Assembly (NCBI RefSeq): GCF_000002235.5 | Contig: NW_022145599.1 | Location: 6,598,781-6,662,780 of the forward strand | DNA length: 64,000 nucleotides | Reading direction: 5' to 3' | Source: Strongylocentrotus purpuratus | Taxonomy: Eukaryota; Echinodermata; Echinoidea; Camarodonta; Strongylocentrotidae | Shown here: piece by piece, positions 12,501-24,665 of the stretch | How the letters are laid out: each line of letters opens with the position of its first letter | Numbering within the stretch: the first letter of the stretch is position 1 | Notes under the pieces: generated by a model | The model's input: the letters and a program-made list of their open reading frames with translations, nothing else | Database searches by the model: none | Told to the model about the DNA's origin: nothing | Made by a program: the position numbers and the translations under genes

Positions 12501-14040
12501 ATATCCACCGCTGTTGCCGTTTTCAGTTGCCCATTGGATATATAATAACCGAGATGATCAATGTAATGGCATAGTCGTGTTTCAAATCAGAGGGTACCAT
12601 GGATGGCGACACAACCGCTAGACACGAAGATTGTTTATTGATTCTTGTTTGAGATATTCACTCTCACAGATTCTGATTGATTTCAGCAATATCAGTGCGA
12701 TCATGGCGCTCTCTTCTCCATAAATTAGAATTCCCGCGGATTATTTCCTGTCATCAGTCTTGATAGCTGGTTGCCATCATACTAAGATACACTTTGAAAA
12801 ATGGAAAGGACGATACTTGTCTTTCCAGAGCGAACATTTTAATTGGAAATATTGATGTCTTCAATCTTTTTCGAAGATCTGCGTACGTGGGAGAGAAAGA
12901 GGGGCGTGTCTCTCTCTATCCCTCAAGATTTGTCTCCATCCCATCGCGATATTGTCGGCAACTAATTACTATGGATCATGTTTCCATTGGGACATTCAGC
13001 GGCGACATGAGCTGTCTCTATCATGTAATGTTACTCTTTTAAAAAAGGCGAAATAAGCACGGGTTATAAGAGGATGTAAATATAGGAGTAAATATAGGAG
13101 AAAATATATCCCCCCCCCCAAAAAAAAAATAAGCATTGTTAATTTTCCAATAAAAATGTGGCAGCGATGTAAACGCTTTCGGTCATCCTCCGCTTCCCCC
13201 TACGCTTGCTCGGTCGCCCCGCTTCCTTACATGTACAACTAGATTTAAAGCACTGCATTAATAGTCTTGCGATTCTTTATGTTTGATCATAACGCAGGTA
13301 TAGCATTAATTGTGCGAATTACCAATTTCAGTAGGGCCTACCGAATCACAAAATATAGGACTGGTGATATTAGTACAATTCAAATCGTGTACCTTGTCAA
13401 TGTGTACTTCATCAATGTTTCGTCGGTAGCATACAAAGTTTGATCTTCCTCGTTTGGTTGTTATGTTCCCTTGAATGTTGCGTTGTCTGGCTCTTGCTCC
13501 CCCTTCAAATAAATGAGAAGAAAAAGCTGACTTTTTTGGAATAGAAGCTTTCGCCACCCCCTCGAAAAGTTTATTCCAGAATAGAGCCTCCTCGCCGAGT
13601 CGGTTCAGCTCCAGTAATCCAGTCATAATCTGTATAATTCTCATTTCTACCGATGCCTTCAAAATTGACATTTGAGTATTATTTTGCCATCTTAAATTGA
13701 ATTTGACACATTTATCATTTCCGCCAATCTTGTAAATTATTGATAAGCCGTTTAGATTAGTAATGCAATATACGATTAGTTTGATCAAATTCAGTGAGGA
13801 AATATTATGACGCTAAGCTCTTTTGCTCTTCAGTCTATGAAAAATTCATGATTTTGGCGCGTAAAATACATGCCACACACCTTCAGGGTTTTTAATCTTG
13901 CATCATTTACATAACTATTTTGGTCGACATTTTGCTAAATAGTTTCAACGATGTGGATATATACAAAGGGAAATATAGAAAAGATATCGAGTACGCTTTC
14001 AAAATACTCGGGTTAAATTTTAAAGAGTTTCTCTCCCTTT
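9521..14040. other. No gene firmly recognised
   Basis: 4.5 kb of mostly unique sequence. The longest open frame outside repeats in this part is on the minus strand at 13306-13788 (160 codons). It has no recognisable domain, and I could not place splice partners, so it is not called. No inverted repeat or RNA gene was noticed. Confidence 0.35.
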
Positions 14041-14054
14041 CAATTTCTCTCTCT

Positions 14055-14095
<41 letters not shown>

Positions 14096-14105
14096 GCTCT
14101 CTTCT
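14041..14105. repeat. CT microsatellite
   Basis: Nearly pure (CT)n with a few ATTT or TTC interruptions. Confidence 0.95.
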
Positions 14106-15150
14106 ATCTGACCATGTTATCGCAATTTTCATCGATGCTTTGTATCCTGAACTCATCATAATCGGCATCATCAATTAAAGGAGAGTCAACATCGGTTTAT
14201 TGCTTATTAACGTTGTGAATTAATTATGCATGTTTACGCCCATCTGATGATAATCGCTATTGAACCCAAACCTAAAAACAGTCCTCGCAATCGTTTACGG
14301 GTAGGTCTTTAGGCCTGACAGCCAGCCTTACGTACTCGCGTAGATGAGCCGTACGTAGTATAGTGCATCCATCATCATGTCTGCAATTACCAGTCACATC
14401 ATCAGTATCTAACCCCCGGGGTATACCGACTTAGAATCATGGCATGGCCTGGTAAATACAGGGGGCCGTTACGGGGGCAGCAGGGGACAATTGGCACATT
14501 AATTTGACTTACGTCCACCCCCACAAAAATGTATTTTTTCTCTTATTGTAATACTATAATCTTCGAAAGTAAAAAATTAATCCCCCTTTGTTTGTTCGTC
14601 TTTGGAAAAACATGCCGCAAATAAATGCTACGATAAAAACAAAATTGATTATATTGAATCCTAAAATATGTGCAACTTTGAAGAGTGCAATAACTTCAAA
14701 ATTATACTTTCATGAACCAATACCGAAAACTACAAAGTAAATGCTACAAGAAAAAAGGGCTATAGAGTATGATGAGATCGTAAGTGAAAAAGAAACATGT
14801 CGGTGTATGTCCCGATTATGCCTGTTTATACTTTTTGACCTTTTATTCTGCGTAGAATTATGGCTATTAAAGAGTCTCCACTTACAGTGGATGACAATGC
14901 CAGGAAAATTCATTCCAATCAACTCAAAATTTGAGTTTAGATTTATTCAGAACCTTTGATGACTGCTCCGATATTTAAAAAAAAAAGTGAATTAACCAGT
15001 ATCATTGTAAATTCAGGGACACGTAAATTGTCTACAATATTTTGTCAACCATTTAAAAGTCCCTGGTTTGTTATACCTCAGTATTTAACACCGCCAAACC
15101 GACTACTCTGATTCAAAACTTACTCTTTGTAACTTTTTGTTCGGTCTATA
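14106..15150. other. No gene recognised
   Basis: Unique-looking AT-rich sequence with only short open frames. Confidence 0.4.
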
Positions 15151-15296
15151 GGCCCTGTTTCATAAAACCTGATATCAATGACAAGTTATAATATTTGTTA
15201 TAAGCTACTGAAATCGTGGCATTTGATTGGTTGAGAGCAACTTTGTCATAGCATTTTAGAATTTTTAATTGATAACAATTTTTATGAAACAGGCCC
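15151..15296. mobile_element. MITE with TGTTTCATAAA termini
   Basis: The left end GGCCCTGTTTCATAAAA and right end TTTTTATGAAACAGGCCCC are inverted repeats enclosing about 110 bp. The terminus resembles those of the elements at 28490, 33003 and 61511. Confidence 0.7.
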
Positions 15297-15756
15297 CTGA
15301 GGACTGTTTTGTATCCGTCTCGTAGGTGTGAATGTGGTATAACTTAATTAAATATACTGCATCCTCTATTCAATGGTCATATGTCGGGAGAGCCTGTGCA
15401 TACTGGAATTTCTTATATGAGTAGACCAGTCCACAACTATGTATTCAAAGTTATTGATGCTAATCGCTTCCGAAAGCCATCGAAAGCCCAGTTCACGAGC
15501 TAAGTAAACTATATTTACCCCTTGTATTTCCATAAGTAGTTAATAGTTGTATAAACTAGTTATTGCTTTGTCGGACAAGCCTCCGACAACGACGTGAGCA
15601 TTATTTACGATGATTGTGATAGACACATGTGTGAAATTCGAGTATAATTATGCCTATTTGTGAAATAGTCTATTCTCTCATGACTAATGCACATGCAAAT
15701 TATGTTTGTCCAGCTTCCTCTGGCTTTCAGTCATGAATAATTCGAGCTTCGTACTT

Positions 15757-15926
15757 TCCTCCTCCTCCTCCTCCTCCTTTTTCTTCATCTTTTTCTTCTT
15801 CATCTTTTTCTTCTTCTTCTTTTTCTTCTTCTTCTTCTTCTTCTTCTTTTTCTTTTCCTGTTTCTTCTTTTCCTTCCCCCTTCTTTTTCTTCTTCTTTTT
15901 CTTCTTCTCCTTCTCTCCTTCTCTCT
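15757..15926. repeat. TCC/TTC polypyrimidine tract
   Basis: An unbroken pyrimidine strand made of TCC then TTC triplets, with almost no purine over about 170 bp. It could form triplex (H-DNA). Lys/Glu- or Phe/Ser-rich open frames here are artefacts. Confidence 0.93.
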
Positions 15927-16123
15927 AAACACAAAGTCTAGATCGCTTAGGAGTTCAGTCTAATATCCTCCCTTTTTAGCCTCATGTTTTATTCACCATC
16001 TTCAGGTAGTCCATGCCATATAAAGCAGGTGATGTAAGGAATAGGAAAGTGCATTACCGAGTTCGATTACCCAAGGCATACTCTTCAAGAGGTTGACGAG
16101 ATGGGGAAATAAGGAGGTTAAAG

Positions 16124-16245
16124 CAGGGGCATGTCCAGGATTTTCTAAAGGGGGGGGGGGGGCGACATTCATTTCTCCAGGTCCTAGGGGAGGGAGAGTT
16201 CGTAAGAGCCCCCTGAAAGATTTCCCGCATGTCCCCCCCCCCCCC
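16124..16245. mobile_element. Probable fragment of a hAT-like element
   Basis: 'caggggcatgtccaggattt' followed by a poly-G run resembles the CAGGNGCGGATCCAGG-type left end of the complete copy at 1590. A poly-C run lies 100 bp further on, but no matching right terminus or target duplication was found, so the right limit is arbitrary. Confidence 0.35.
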
Positions 16246-16429
16246 CACCAGGTATTACTTTCTAGCAAGAACCACATAAGGCCTCTCCAGACTCTTAATT
16301 GCGTGGAGCGCGGGATGGGGACGAGTTTTGCAAACGCATTTCAAATAAGAGAGAAAAAAGGACCAAATGCCCTTCTCTCTTAACACTACAGAGTATTTGA
16401 AATGAACTAAATGAAAATTGTCACTAGTT

Positions 16430-16473
16430 GATTTCTCTGTCTCTCTCTGTCTCTCTCTGTCTCTCTCTCTCTG
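16430..16473. repeat. Short CT/GTCT microsatellite
   Basis: A run of CTCTCTGT repeats. The surrounding 16.25-16.9 kb holds no supported gene. Confidence 0.8.
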
Positions 16474-16941
16474 TTCTGCCCAAGGGCAAGCCATCTTGAT
16501 AGTGCTTTCTCAATCCCGCTCTGTCTGTATGTCCCAGCCTTCCTCTTCATTGCCTTGTTGTGTCACCTATCCAGTCAGAAACCATCCCCCGCCTTGTTGG
16601 TCTATCTCATCCCTTCAAGTACCCCTCTAAGTATGTTATTCCCCAAGAAATGTGTCCCATCCTGCCCTTTGCTTGGCGTTTTCCTTTTACCCTTAACACT
16701 TTTTAGTACTTTTATGTTATTGAACTCCAACAAAACCCTTCCAAATATTCTCCACATCCACACAACCAGACTGTCAAGCATTGTTTCTTCGTCTCTCTAG
16801 ATTCATACACAATTATATACAGTATACTTTAGTTCAGTTTGAATGGTTTTCTACTCTTATTATTTCACAAGTTTTCACACATACACACACACAACAACAA
16901 CAACACAAAGGTAGTTTCAATTTGAGTATAGCATATCCAGA

Positions 16942-16947
16942 TTTATT
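16942..16947 (-). promoter_or_regulatory. Polyadenylation signal AATAAA for the 17.0-18.2 kb gene
   Basis: AATAAA on the minus strand lies 55 nt downstream of the stop codon at 17002. A short 3' UTR ending here supports the gene model. Confidence 0.6.
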
Positions 16948-17001
16948 TACAAGGATATAATTGAGTATTTGTCATTTTTTAAACAAAAATATATCGGAGG
17001 T

Positions 17002-17541
17002 TCAATTGTTAGAATCCAGTTTGAAGGCGACCTCAGAAATGATTTCATCTAGAAAAGTTGTTGCAATGATAAAATCACTTTCTATTGTTTGGTCTCTACC
17101 ATTGATAAGTTCGTATTCATCTTTGGTGAGGGAGAGATCAAGTATGACGTCACTGCTGTCGTCATCGAAAAGATCATGGGTGTGGTATGTCAAATCGGTG
17201 ACTGTCGTAAACGTGTCGTTATTGTCTTCATTGTCGGTTGTAATGCTGGACACGTCTGTAAAACTATCATTGTCCATTTCGTCCATGAATCTGATCAAAC
17301 TAGAAGTAGTGTCAGATAACAATGAATCGTTATCATCTTCATGATGAATCTCGATCAAGACTTCGTTATGGAGTTGACAGCAGTCGGATGCGTTATCATC
17401 GTCGACGTCATTGTTATCGCTGTCGTTTTGCTTTGAAGCGATGATTGGGTAATACGTGATGCTTGGGAAGCCCTCTTCCGAACTCCACAATGATGTCGAG
17501 TCACTGAATGTATCGTTGATATTACATGTAGTAGAGTGGAA
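17002..17541 (-). CDS. Unknown gene, coding exon 3
   Basis: 540 nt, 179 codons and stop TGA. Acceptor AAACACAG. The long open frame without simple repeats, despite AT-rich surroundings, is the main reason to accept the gene. Confidence 0.6.
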   Translation of the reverse strand, partial: FHSTTCNINDTFSDSTSLWSSEEGFPSITYYPIIASKQNDSDNNDVDDDNASDCCQLHNEVLIEIHHEDDNDSLLSDTTSSLIRFMDEMDNDSFTDVSSITTDNEDNNDTFTTVTDLTYHTHDLFDDDSSDVILDLSLTKDEYELINGRDQTIESDFIIATTFLDEIISEVAFKLDSNN

Positions 17542-18224
17542 CTGTGTTTGAACAAAGAAAAGGAATTGTATGAGATGAGAGCTGAATATTGTGTAATAGC
17601 TTTAAAATTGCATACAGAGAGGCGGACAAACCAATCCGGAGAGAGAATATTGTATATTCGGAGAGAGACGATTAAAATAAAAATCTAATTAAAGCAGGAG
17701 AACGAAAGGCGCGTGAGAGCAAAAGAATGATTTAATTCCAACTATGATTGTCATGGTTGAATAGAACTTTTACGAATATTGAAGAATTGGGTTTTAATAG
17801 AATTCTTACCATTTTGAGGGCTTCTGCTGTCAAAACATTACTTCGGTTGGCAGTACTGTCATCCTCGGTGGCTGTAATCAAATAAATACCATTCAAAAAA
17901 TAAAATCGTAATTTTCAAAGTTGCTATAGAAAAATAATGATAGAACAAAGATGAACAGTGAATGGTGGTCAAAAGAGTACCACCCTATTTTCGGGTCGTG
18001 CTCGATGATGCTTTGGAGTTTGGTAACTACAGAATTAATCAATCTGATTTACATTAAGACACTGTTAAAATGTAAATGTGTTTAATAAGGTTATATGACC
18101 ATTGGGGGAGCTTTAGGAAAATATTCCTACCTGACAAGAGACAACACAGTCTCCTCATACTCTTTCCCATTCTCTTTCGAAGTCGGGCGAAAAATCGTCG
18201 CTTACGAGAAGATCGGCGAGCCAT
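17002..18224 (-). CDS. Uncharacterised three-exon gene, basic N-terminus and acidic body
   Basis: Minus-strand exons 18131-18224, 17810-17871 and 17002-17541 join in frame (94+62+540 nt) to 231 aa. Donors (CAG|GTAGGA, ATG|GTAAGA) and acceptors (GATTACAG, AAACACAG) are good. In exon 1, 13 of the first 25 residues are Arg/Lys (start MARRSSRKRR), ending in a CC pair. Exon 3 is rich in Asp, Asn, Ser and Thr, with no repeat array, signal peptide or membrane segment visible. The chosen ATG has G at -3 and +4. In-frame upstream ATGs at 18284 and 18341 could extend it by up to 39 residues. A CCAAT box and an AATAAA signal frame the gene. I do not recognise the family. The basic/acidic split could suit a nuclear or nucleic-acid-associated protein, but that is speculation. 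Confidence 0.6.
17810..17871 (-). CDS. Unknown gene, coding exon 2
   Basis: 62 nt. It completes the split codon to Ala and adds ATEDDSTANRSNVLTAEALK-M. Acceptor GATTACAG, donor ATG|GTAAGA. Confidence 0.55.
18131..18224 (-). CDS. Unknown gene, coding exon 1
   Basis: 31 codons plus one base; contains the Arg/Lys-rich segment. Donor CAG|GTAGGA. Confidence 0.55.
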
Positions 18225-18390
18225 TTCTCTTTGAGATATAAAGACAGGAGCAGAGCAAACGTCTTTAATGCAAGGGGAATTCATAAAGAATGAATCTCTT
18301 GTAGGTAATGCGTTACTAATGTAAACACAAAACTTGCGCATTTCATTGTTACGTATGATTTTGGAGTAGGATTTTAGTAACGCGTGCCTG

Positions 18391-18395
18391 ATTGG
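18391..18395 (-). promoter_or_regulatory. CCAAT box upstream of the unknown gene
   Basis: CCAAT on the minus strand (TGACCAATCAGG context), about 170 nt upstream of the chosen ATG at 18224. A motif match only. Confidence 0.35.
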
Positions 18396-19274
18396 TCAAA
18401 AGTTTCTACTCGAACGCATTGGTGATGAGTATACATTATTACGTAGGTCAATGCGCGTAAATGTGTGAGAGGGCTTTTCCTATAGGTTGAAGTGAATGCA
18501 CGCGATGACCTCACAATATGATTGTGTAGGTTTTGTCCCTTATAAACTGCCAAAAGCATGAAAGACAGTGGCGGCAGTGACTGCGGGGGGCAGAGGTGGT
18601 ACGTGCCCTGGCGACCTTTAGATGAGATGAACAAAATCCGCAAAAAAACTACAGGTGCAAAACACGAAGAAAAAAAAAGAAAGGAAAGGGGAGAAAGGGA
18701 AGACAAGATTATTAAGATAATAAGGATTATATGCGCTCCCAATACGTTAGGTAAATTGCATCAGAAATACAATTTTGTATGGGTTTACAATGAGATCTTT
18801 TGCTAAAACTCAGTCGCTTCACTCTCTCACATAATTCTGTTACACTAGGATCTCGTTATTGCGAAACCCAATATAGTCTACAATCGGTGATTCTAGATTG
18901 ATCATTTTTTTTGGTTTTTAATATAATTATATCTTGTTGCTTTGCCCCAAATTCGCCAAAAATTTGATGGCAAATTTTCATTTAAATTGTATCATAATGT
19001 GAAAGAGGACGTCATTTAAGATACACTTCTGGAAAGATTTCCCCCAAAATAATGTGTTTAAAGTCGAATATTGATAAAAGAATACAAAATTTAGGTTCTC
19101 GCAGTAAACATGAATTTTGTATTTTAAATGACATCCATTTTTATATTATGAAACAACTTAAGTGAATTTTTGGCCATCAAATTTGTGGGGCTCCCAACAT
19201 TTTAGAGGGGCTTTAACTACGGATTTGAGCTGGCTACTCAGGCCGGGTTGACAATAGACCGGTTTACTAACTAA
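18396..19274. other. No gene recognised
   Basis: Short open frames only; no convincing exon or repeat boundary. Confidence 0.35.
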
Positions 19275-20050
19275 TACCCCATTCACAGTGGCCTCAAACA
19301 CCGCGACAGCAGCGGGACTGTCCCGCTGCTGTCGCGGTGTTGTCTTCAGTGTGAAGGCTCGGACCCGTTATAAACTATCGCGGGATAACACCGCCTAGCG
19401 ATAACGCCGACACAAACTATCGCTAGGCACGCCTAGCTACAGCAGCGGGACAGTCCCGCTGCTGTCGCGGTGTTTACTCAGTGTGAAGGCTCTCCGCTAT
19501 AACACCGCGACAAACACGTGTGATTTGTTTACTTACCTATCACTGACCTCTTTTCTCCAGCAATGGGGAACATAAAGTGAAATAGAAATAAAGTAACCAG
19601 TGGATTCAAATTTATTTTATTATTATGTAGATATTATAATTATCCAAATAAAAATATTTCACACTTCAAAAAATTAAAATATTCTGACTGGAAGCAATAA
19701 AAATGCTAGTTTTTTAAAAAGTAATATGATCGAGGATACAAAAAGCTAGCTACATGAGGAAGAGTGTGTAAAGTACAGCTAGCGCGCGCAATTTCAAGCA
19801 ATCGAAAACCCCGCGCTGAAGTATTTCCGGTCATATCGGGGTCACTCGCGGGTCATGAGCCATGCATACACGTGTTTGTTACGGAGGTAATAAAAATCAC
19901 CCGCTGCAGCGTGAATGGGTACATGATATTTATCCCGCTGCTGCAGCGGGATAACTTTTCTACTGTGAATGCATTTGTAGCGGTGTTATGGCGGTGTCGC
20001 CGCTCCGCTACAACGCCGCTACAAATTTCAAAACCACTGTGAATGGGGTA
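19275..20050. mobile_element. Foldback element rich in GC palindromes
   Basis: The left end TACCCCATTCACAGTGG and right end CCACTGTGAATGGGGTA are exact inverted repeats. The interior holds several GC-rich inverted motifs (CAGCAGCGGGA and variants), including a perfect 45-bp palindrome at 19297-19341. The flanks are compatible with a short TA-type duplication, but the superfamily is not settled. No transposase was seen. Confidence 0.8.
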
Positions 20051-20188
20051 ATATTAAATGTATGGATGTTTTTACTGGGGACCTAGTGACATGTTATTTA
20101 TACAATACTAGGAATCCATGTCGGGCAATCATTGGGCAAGCTTTCAAGCTGTCAAGTTTGTTTAAAAAGTATGAATAAAATTGTTATA

Positions 20189-21075
20189 CAGTGCGTCCCA
20201 GAAAAAACGAAACCGAGAAGTATCGATGTTTTATCATAACTTAATCACAACCATAATTAATGAATGATACTTATTTGGAAAGCTTAGAGTCTCCTCTTTC
20301 AGTTAATGCTACTCACGTGATGTATATATTTTACGCATGATTGATTAAAAGCAATTTGAAGGAAGGAAACCAAAAAGTAATTTGGCGGGCGGTATCTGAA
20401 TTTCAAAGAAAAATTCATATTTCTAGAAAGTTCATTTTCTGCTCTTTCATATGATACCCCAATCAAGAAAAATGAGCCAGGAATAACAAAGTTCTGTTTG
20501 TTTAAAGTAGCCCTTACATTTTCATAACTTTAACAAACGAATTCGTTTTCACTGGGTGCCTGCCGTAGCAAAAAAGCAGATTTGACAAAAGACTTAACTC
20601 CGTTTCGTTGACAATCAGCCATACATGAAGACCCTCGTCTACGGCTGATTGTCAACGAAACGGAGTTAAGTCTTTTCTAAATTTCGTTTATTGATACGGC
20701 AGGCAGCTAGTGAAAACGAATTCGTTTAATACAATTATGGAAATGCAAGCACTACTTTAAGCAAACAGAACTTTGTCATTCCTCGCTCATTTTTTCCTGA
20801 TTGAGGTGTCATAATTATGAAAGGGCAGAAACTCAACTTTCTATAAATGTGAATTTTTCTTCGAAATTCAGATACCGCCCGCCAAATGTCTTTTTGGTTT
20901 CCTTCCTTCAAATTGCTTTTAATCACTCATGCGTGAAATATGCATTATCTGAGTAGCATCACATGAAAGAGGAGACTCTAAGCTTTCCAAATATGTATCA
21001 TTCATTAATTATAGTTGTGATTAAGTTATGATAGAACATCGATACTTCTCGGTTTCGTTTTTCTGGGACGCACTG
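20189..21075. mobile_element. Giant foldback, mariner-like termini (887 bp)
   Basis: The termini CAGTGCGTCCCAGAAAAA and TTTTTCTGGGACGCACTG are inverted and flanked by TATA/TATA, consistent with TA target choice. Nearly the whole element is one imperfect palindrome: arms of about 430 bp meet at a 22-nt loop (20621-20642), and the innermost 34 bp of the arms match exactly. No transposase is encoded. If transcribed it would form a very long double-stranded RNA. Confidence 0.88.
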
Positions 21076-21113
21076 TATATTAGTCGGCCGGTTTATTAAC
21101 TTGATAGCCTTTA

Positions 21114-21779
21114 CCGTGTGAGTCAAAACAAAAGTTTACACCTAGAAAATTGCTAATTATTTTTAAAAACATCTATGAACAATAAATTATTATACATCTT
21201 ATGAAAGAGTTTTTATCCCAAATCATTTAGTACCATTTTTGTGTGGTATGTGTTCACGCTTGGGTGAACAGGTGGCATTGTTTGCGACAGTGCAAAAATC
21301 TACTTGCGCCAAAGTGATGCCTACAGTATGTATTATGTTGGGATTGGCAGAGTGAGAGACTGGATTGAATGTATCAAATGAAATGCATGGCATATGTTTT
21401 TTGCAAAGGGCAAAGTCCCACACACCCACACACGCGCGCACAAATGTTCATTGAAATTGAATATTCGATATTTGATATGTGTGGCATGATTAATTTTGTT
21501 AGGGATGTTATTTGGATCTGCAAAGACCGAATTAATACCCAAATCCCAATTGTTTTGTTCAAACATCACAAAGGCAACTTTGGCGCAAGTCGATGTCTGC
21601 ACTGTCGCAAACAATGTCTTCTGTTCATCCAAGCGTGAACACATACCACACAAAAATGATACCAAATGATTTGGGATAAAACACTCTTTCATAAGACATA
21701 TAACAACTTAAAGTTCATCAATGATTTTTTAAATAATTAGCAATTTTTCTAGGTGTAAACTTTTTTTAGACTCACATTG
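21114..21779. mobile_element. Second foldback, TA-flanked (666 bp)
   Basis: Inverted termini share TGTGAGTC, then AAAGTTTACACCTAGAAAA and TTGCTAATTATTT, with TA directly outside both ends. Long but less perfect arms include the paired segments near 21225-21310 and 21580-21680. It lies only 38 bp from the preceding foldback. Confidence 0.82.
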
Positions 21780-24595
21780 TAGTTTCATTTCCACTAGGAA
21801 TTTATATGTTAATGGCACACATGTGGTGGGGTGAATGATAGAAAGGCAAGTTCAGAGAATGAGATGATTGGGGGCAGAACAAAAAGGAACATAATATCTA
21901 TTCCTCTTCGACTTTGATCCAAATTTGAAGTTTTGACGATAGATGGTTAACATTAAACCAAACTGTTGAAGGCTATGGACAATACAATCTGAAATATGCT
22001 TATTCCTTGTAAGTGGAGGCATCTTATATGCAATATTCATAGAGAGATCCAATTTAAAGGTTAGATACATGTAAAACGCTCAGACAGACAAAGCACAAAA
22101 GAATACAGATGTTCATTTAGTACACCTGAAATAAATAGTTTTATTCTCATCCTACTATGTACATTACGAGTATATCTATATAATGAGCGGACACGACTGT
22201 GGAAATAGCATCACAGTGGACAAAATATGTTAGTAACTTCCAGCACCTTTCAGCCTGAATAGGTATTGGTCTTTTCCTTAAAGGTAGATTATAAAGAATA
22301 GGGAAATGTATTCCTTTTGTACAGTGTAATAATCTCAATCCAAACTGATTAGTCTATGCCAGTATATCAAAACAAATGTTCATGTCTTAAAGTGGACATG
22401 TTTTCATGGTTGAATGCCTGCTTATAACTCCAACAAAACGATGACATGACCACATTAATTCATTAATGGTCAAATACAGATCGTGAAACAGAAAGTAACC
22501 GAGAGGGGAACATTAGAACTTGGAGTGGAAGTACACTGAAAGAGTATACAAGAATGGCAGAGGGAACAGAGATATGTGGAGAACTGTTGCAACCGACCTC
22601 CGAGCTCAGAGAAGAAACTGAAAGGTAGATAAATGACATCATTGTTGATAGAGGTGTTTATGTTCCCTTTTGTAAACTAGACTTCTTTTCAAGGAGCAAT
22701 AAAAGATTATACTTCTGTTCATTTAACTGCAACTTTCAGTCAGTAGACATCATTACATTCATTTCGTATTTCAGAAGCGACTCCAGTAAATGAAATGTAT
22801 ATATATGTACTGGTACTGTCTAACTACCGAGTTCTACTGCAAGAAGAAAAAAAAAAATAGATTCCAGATATTTTTAGAAATCTCTCCTGGACACAAAAGT
22901 TTGTCAGTATATAACTAGTGCCAAGACGTTGTCCTGCATGCTTTTTTTTTGTTATGCTGAATTATACACTGAATAATACACTTTTAAAACTGAAGTTAAA
23001 CAAAAGAAGTAGAAACCTTGAATAGCAAGGATGTATGGTTAACCTTTGCATATTCGATCATGAAAACAAAGAGTCAGTTTATAGTACAAATGACAAATTT
23101 AGTACTTTTTCTCTATAATACAGATAGTTAAGAATACTGCTCCTACGACCAACACTCATTGATCTTTTTTATGACATTGAATTCAATAATTAGAACCATT
23201 CTGGTATTGGACTATAGTACCGAAGATTTGCAATGCAGATAACAGAGCATGTTATACAGTAATGGGAAACACAACATGAATACATGAAGCATCCAATGGA
23301 ATGTAATAATGGAAAAGTATGGTTTTTATAAAAGAAAATTGTTTCTCTCACTAAATTTATACAAGACAAAAAAATACAAATAAATTACATGCGAAACTTG
23401 GATTAAAGTTATAATGTAGCAAAAAAAGGAAAGAAATGATAACTAAAAAAATGGTTAAACATAAAGAAAAGGTTTAATCCTATTAACTATCAACATAAAT
23501 GTATGTGTACTACGTACAAGAATGGCTAATGCTGGGGTGATAATAGTGCAGCACTTAGAAATATAAGTATGAATAGTTATGTAAATGTTACTGCTATAAT
23601 TGTTGTCTTTATTAACAGTTTATTCAAATAATTTCTAAAACCCATTCATAATGGAAAATTGATATATATTTGACTCATCCTGCATTCAATAATTGAAAGT
23701 TGATGTCTCCTTATGTAATGTTGTCATTCATCAATAGAAAACATTATAACATGTGAAATTCCAGATCACGACATATCAATTGCAGTTATTGGTATGAGTA
23801 CCTCCTGTACACAATGACATATTTGGAATGATTATAATTTAATTTGGCAAATAACTTCCAGATGAATACATAAGTTGGAACTTGACTCGGTTGTTCTTAA
23901 TATTAAATCACCTACATCCACAATTTATACTTGATTACTTGCAAACTATTCTAAAACCCTAAACATTAAATAATAAATACTTATCCTACTGTCAATAAAA
24001 AAAAACAAAAAATGAATTCAAGTTTATTAAAAGTATTGCACAAAACATAAAAATCATCATATCATTAAAGAATACTGCGCATTTGCAACATTTAAAAATG
24101 ATAAATTGCAAAAACAAAGCTACATAACAAGTACTGATTAATTTCCTCTTTGCACTGCATACTATAATTTTCTTCTTTTTGAATAATTCTTGTCAATGTG
24201 AAATGTGTTTAGGACTGTTTAAGAATTGTGAAGCTCACTTGACAAAAAAAAAGAGATATGGTTAAATCATAACATCTAATGCAGATGAGCCATTAAGCCA
24301 AAACAAGTTTTAGCCAATTTTTTTCTCAAATCAAACTTCTATTGCAAGAACTTGATATTGCCGTAACTCAGAGCCTGGCAATCTAAGCTCCCTTAGGCAA
24401 CATCTATAAGTCAAGATGCGCAAAATATAAAACAAAATGACATACATGTACATGCTTACAACTCATCTTGCAAAGCTCTAGGTTTCAATGGGAGGTGTCC
24501 TCTTTGTTCAAATATCTACAAATTCTTGGCACTATTGTAATTTCTAGAGTTGTATCCATCTTGATTATTTCAACATTGATAATTGTTGAATTATC
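21780..24595. other. AT-rich, no gene recognised
   Basis: 2.8 kb with only short open frames and no recognised exon, RNA gene or long inverted repeat. Confidence 0.4.
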
Positions 24596-24665
24596 TGTTT
24601 GGAGCCAGAAGGGCATTATTTCTGTGTAAAATGTATATGACTTAATGCTCTTATGGCTCCAAACA
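24596..24665. ncRNA. 70-nt hairpin, possible small-RNA precursor or tiny MITE
   Basis: The arms TGTTTGGAGCCAGAAGGGCA-TTA and TAATGCTCTTATGGCTCCAA-ACA pair over 23 positions with one mismatch and one G-U, around a 24-nt loop. Both arms end at the same point, as in a processed hairpin or a very small inverted-repeat element. No other copy was seen in the window. Confidence 0.3.

Noticed and set aside
15684..15963. Lys/Glu-rich and Phe-rich ORFs
   Set aside because: They are translations of the TTC/TCC microsatellite.
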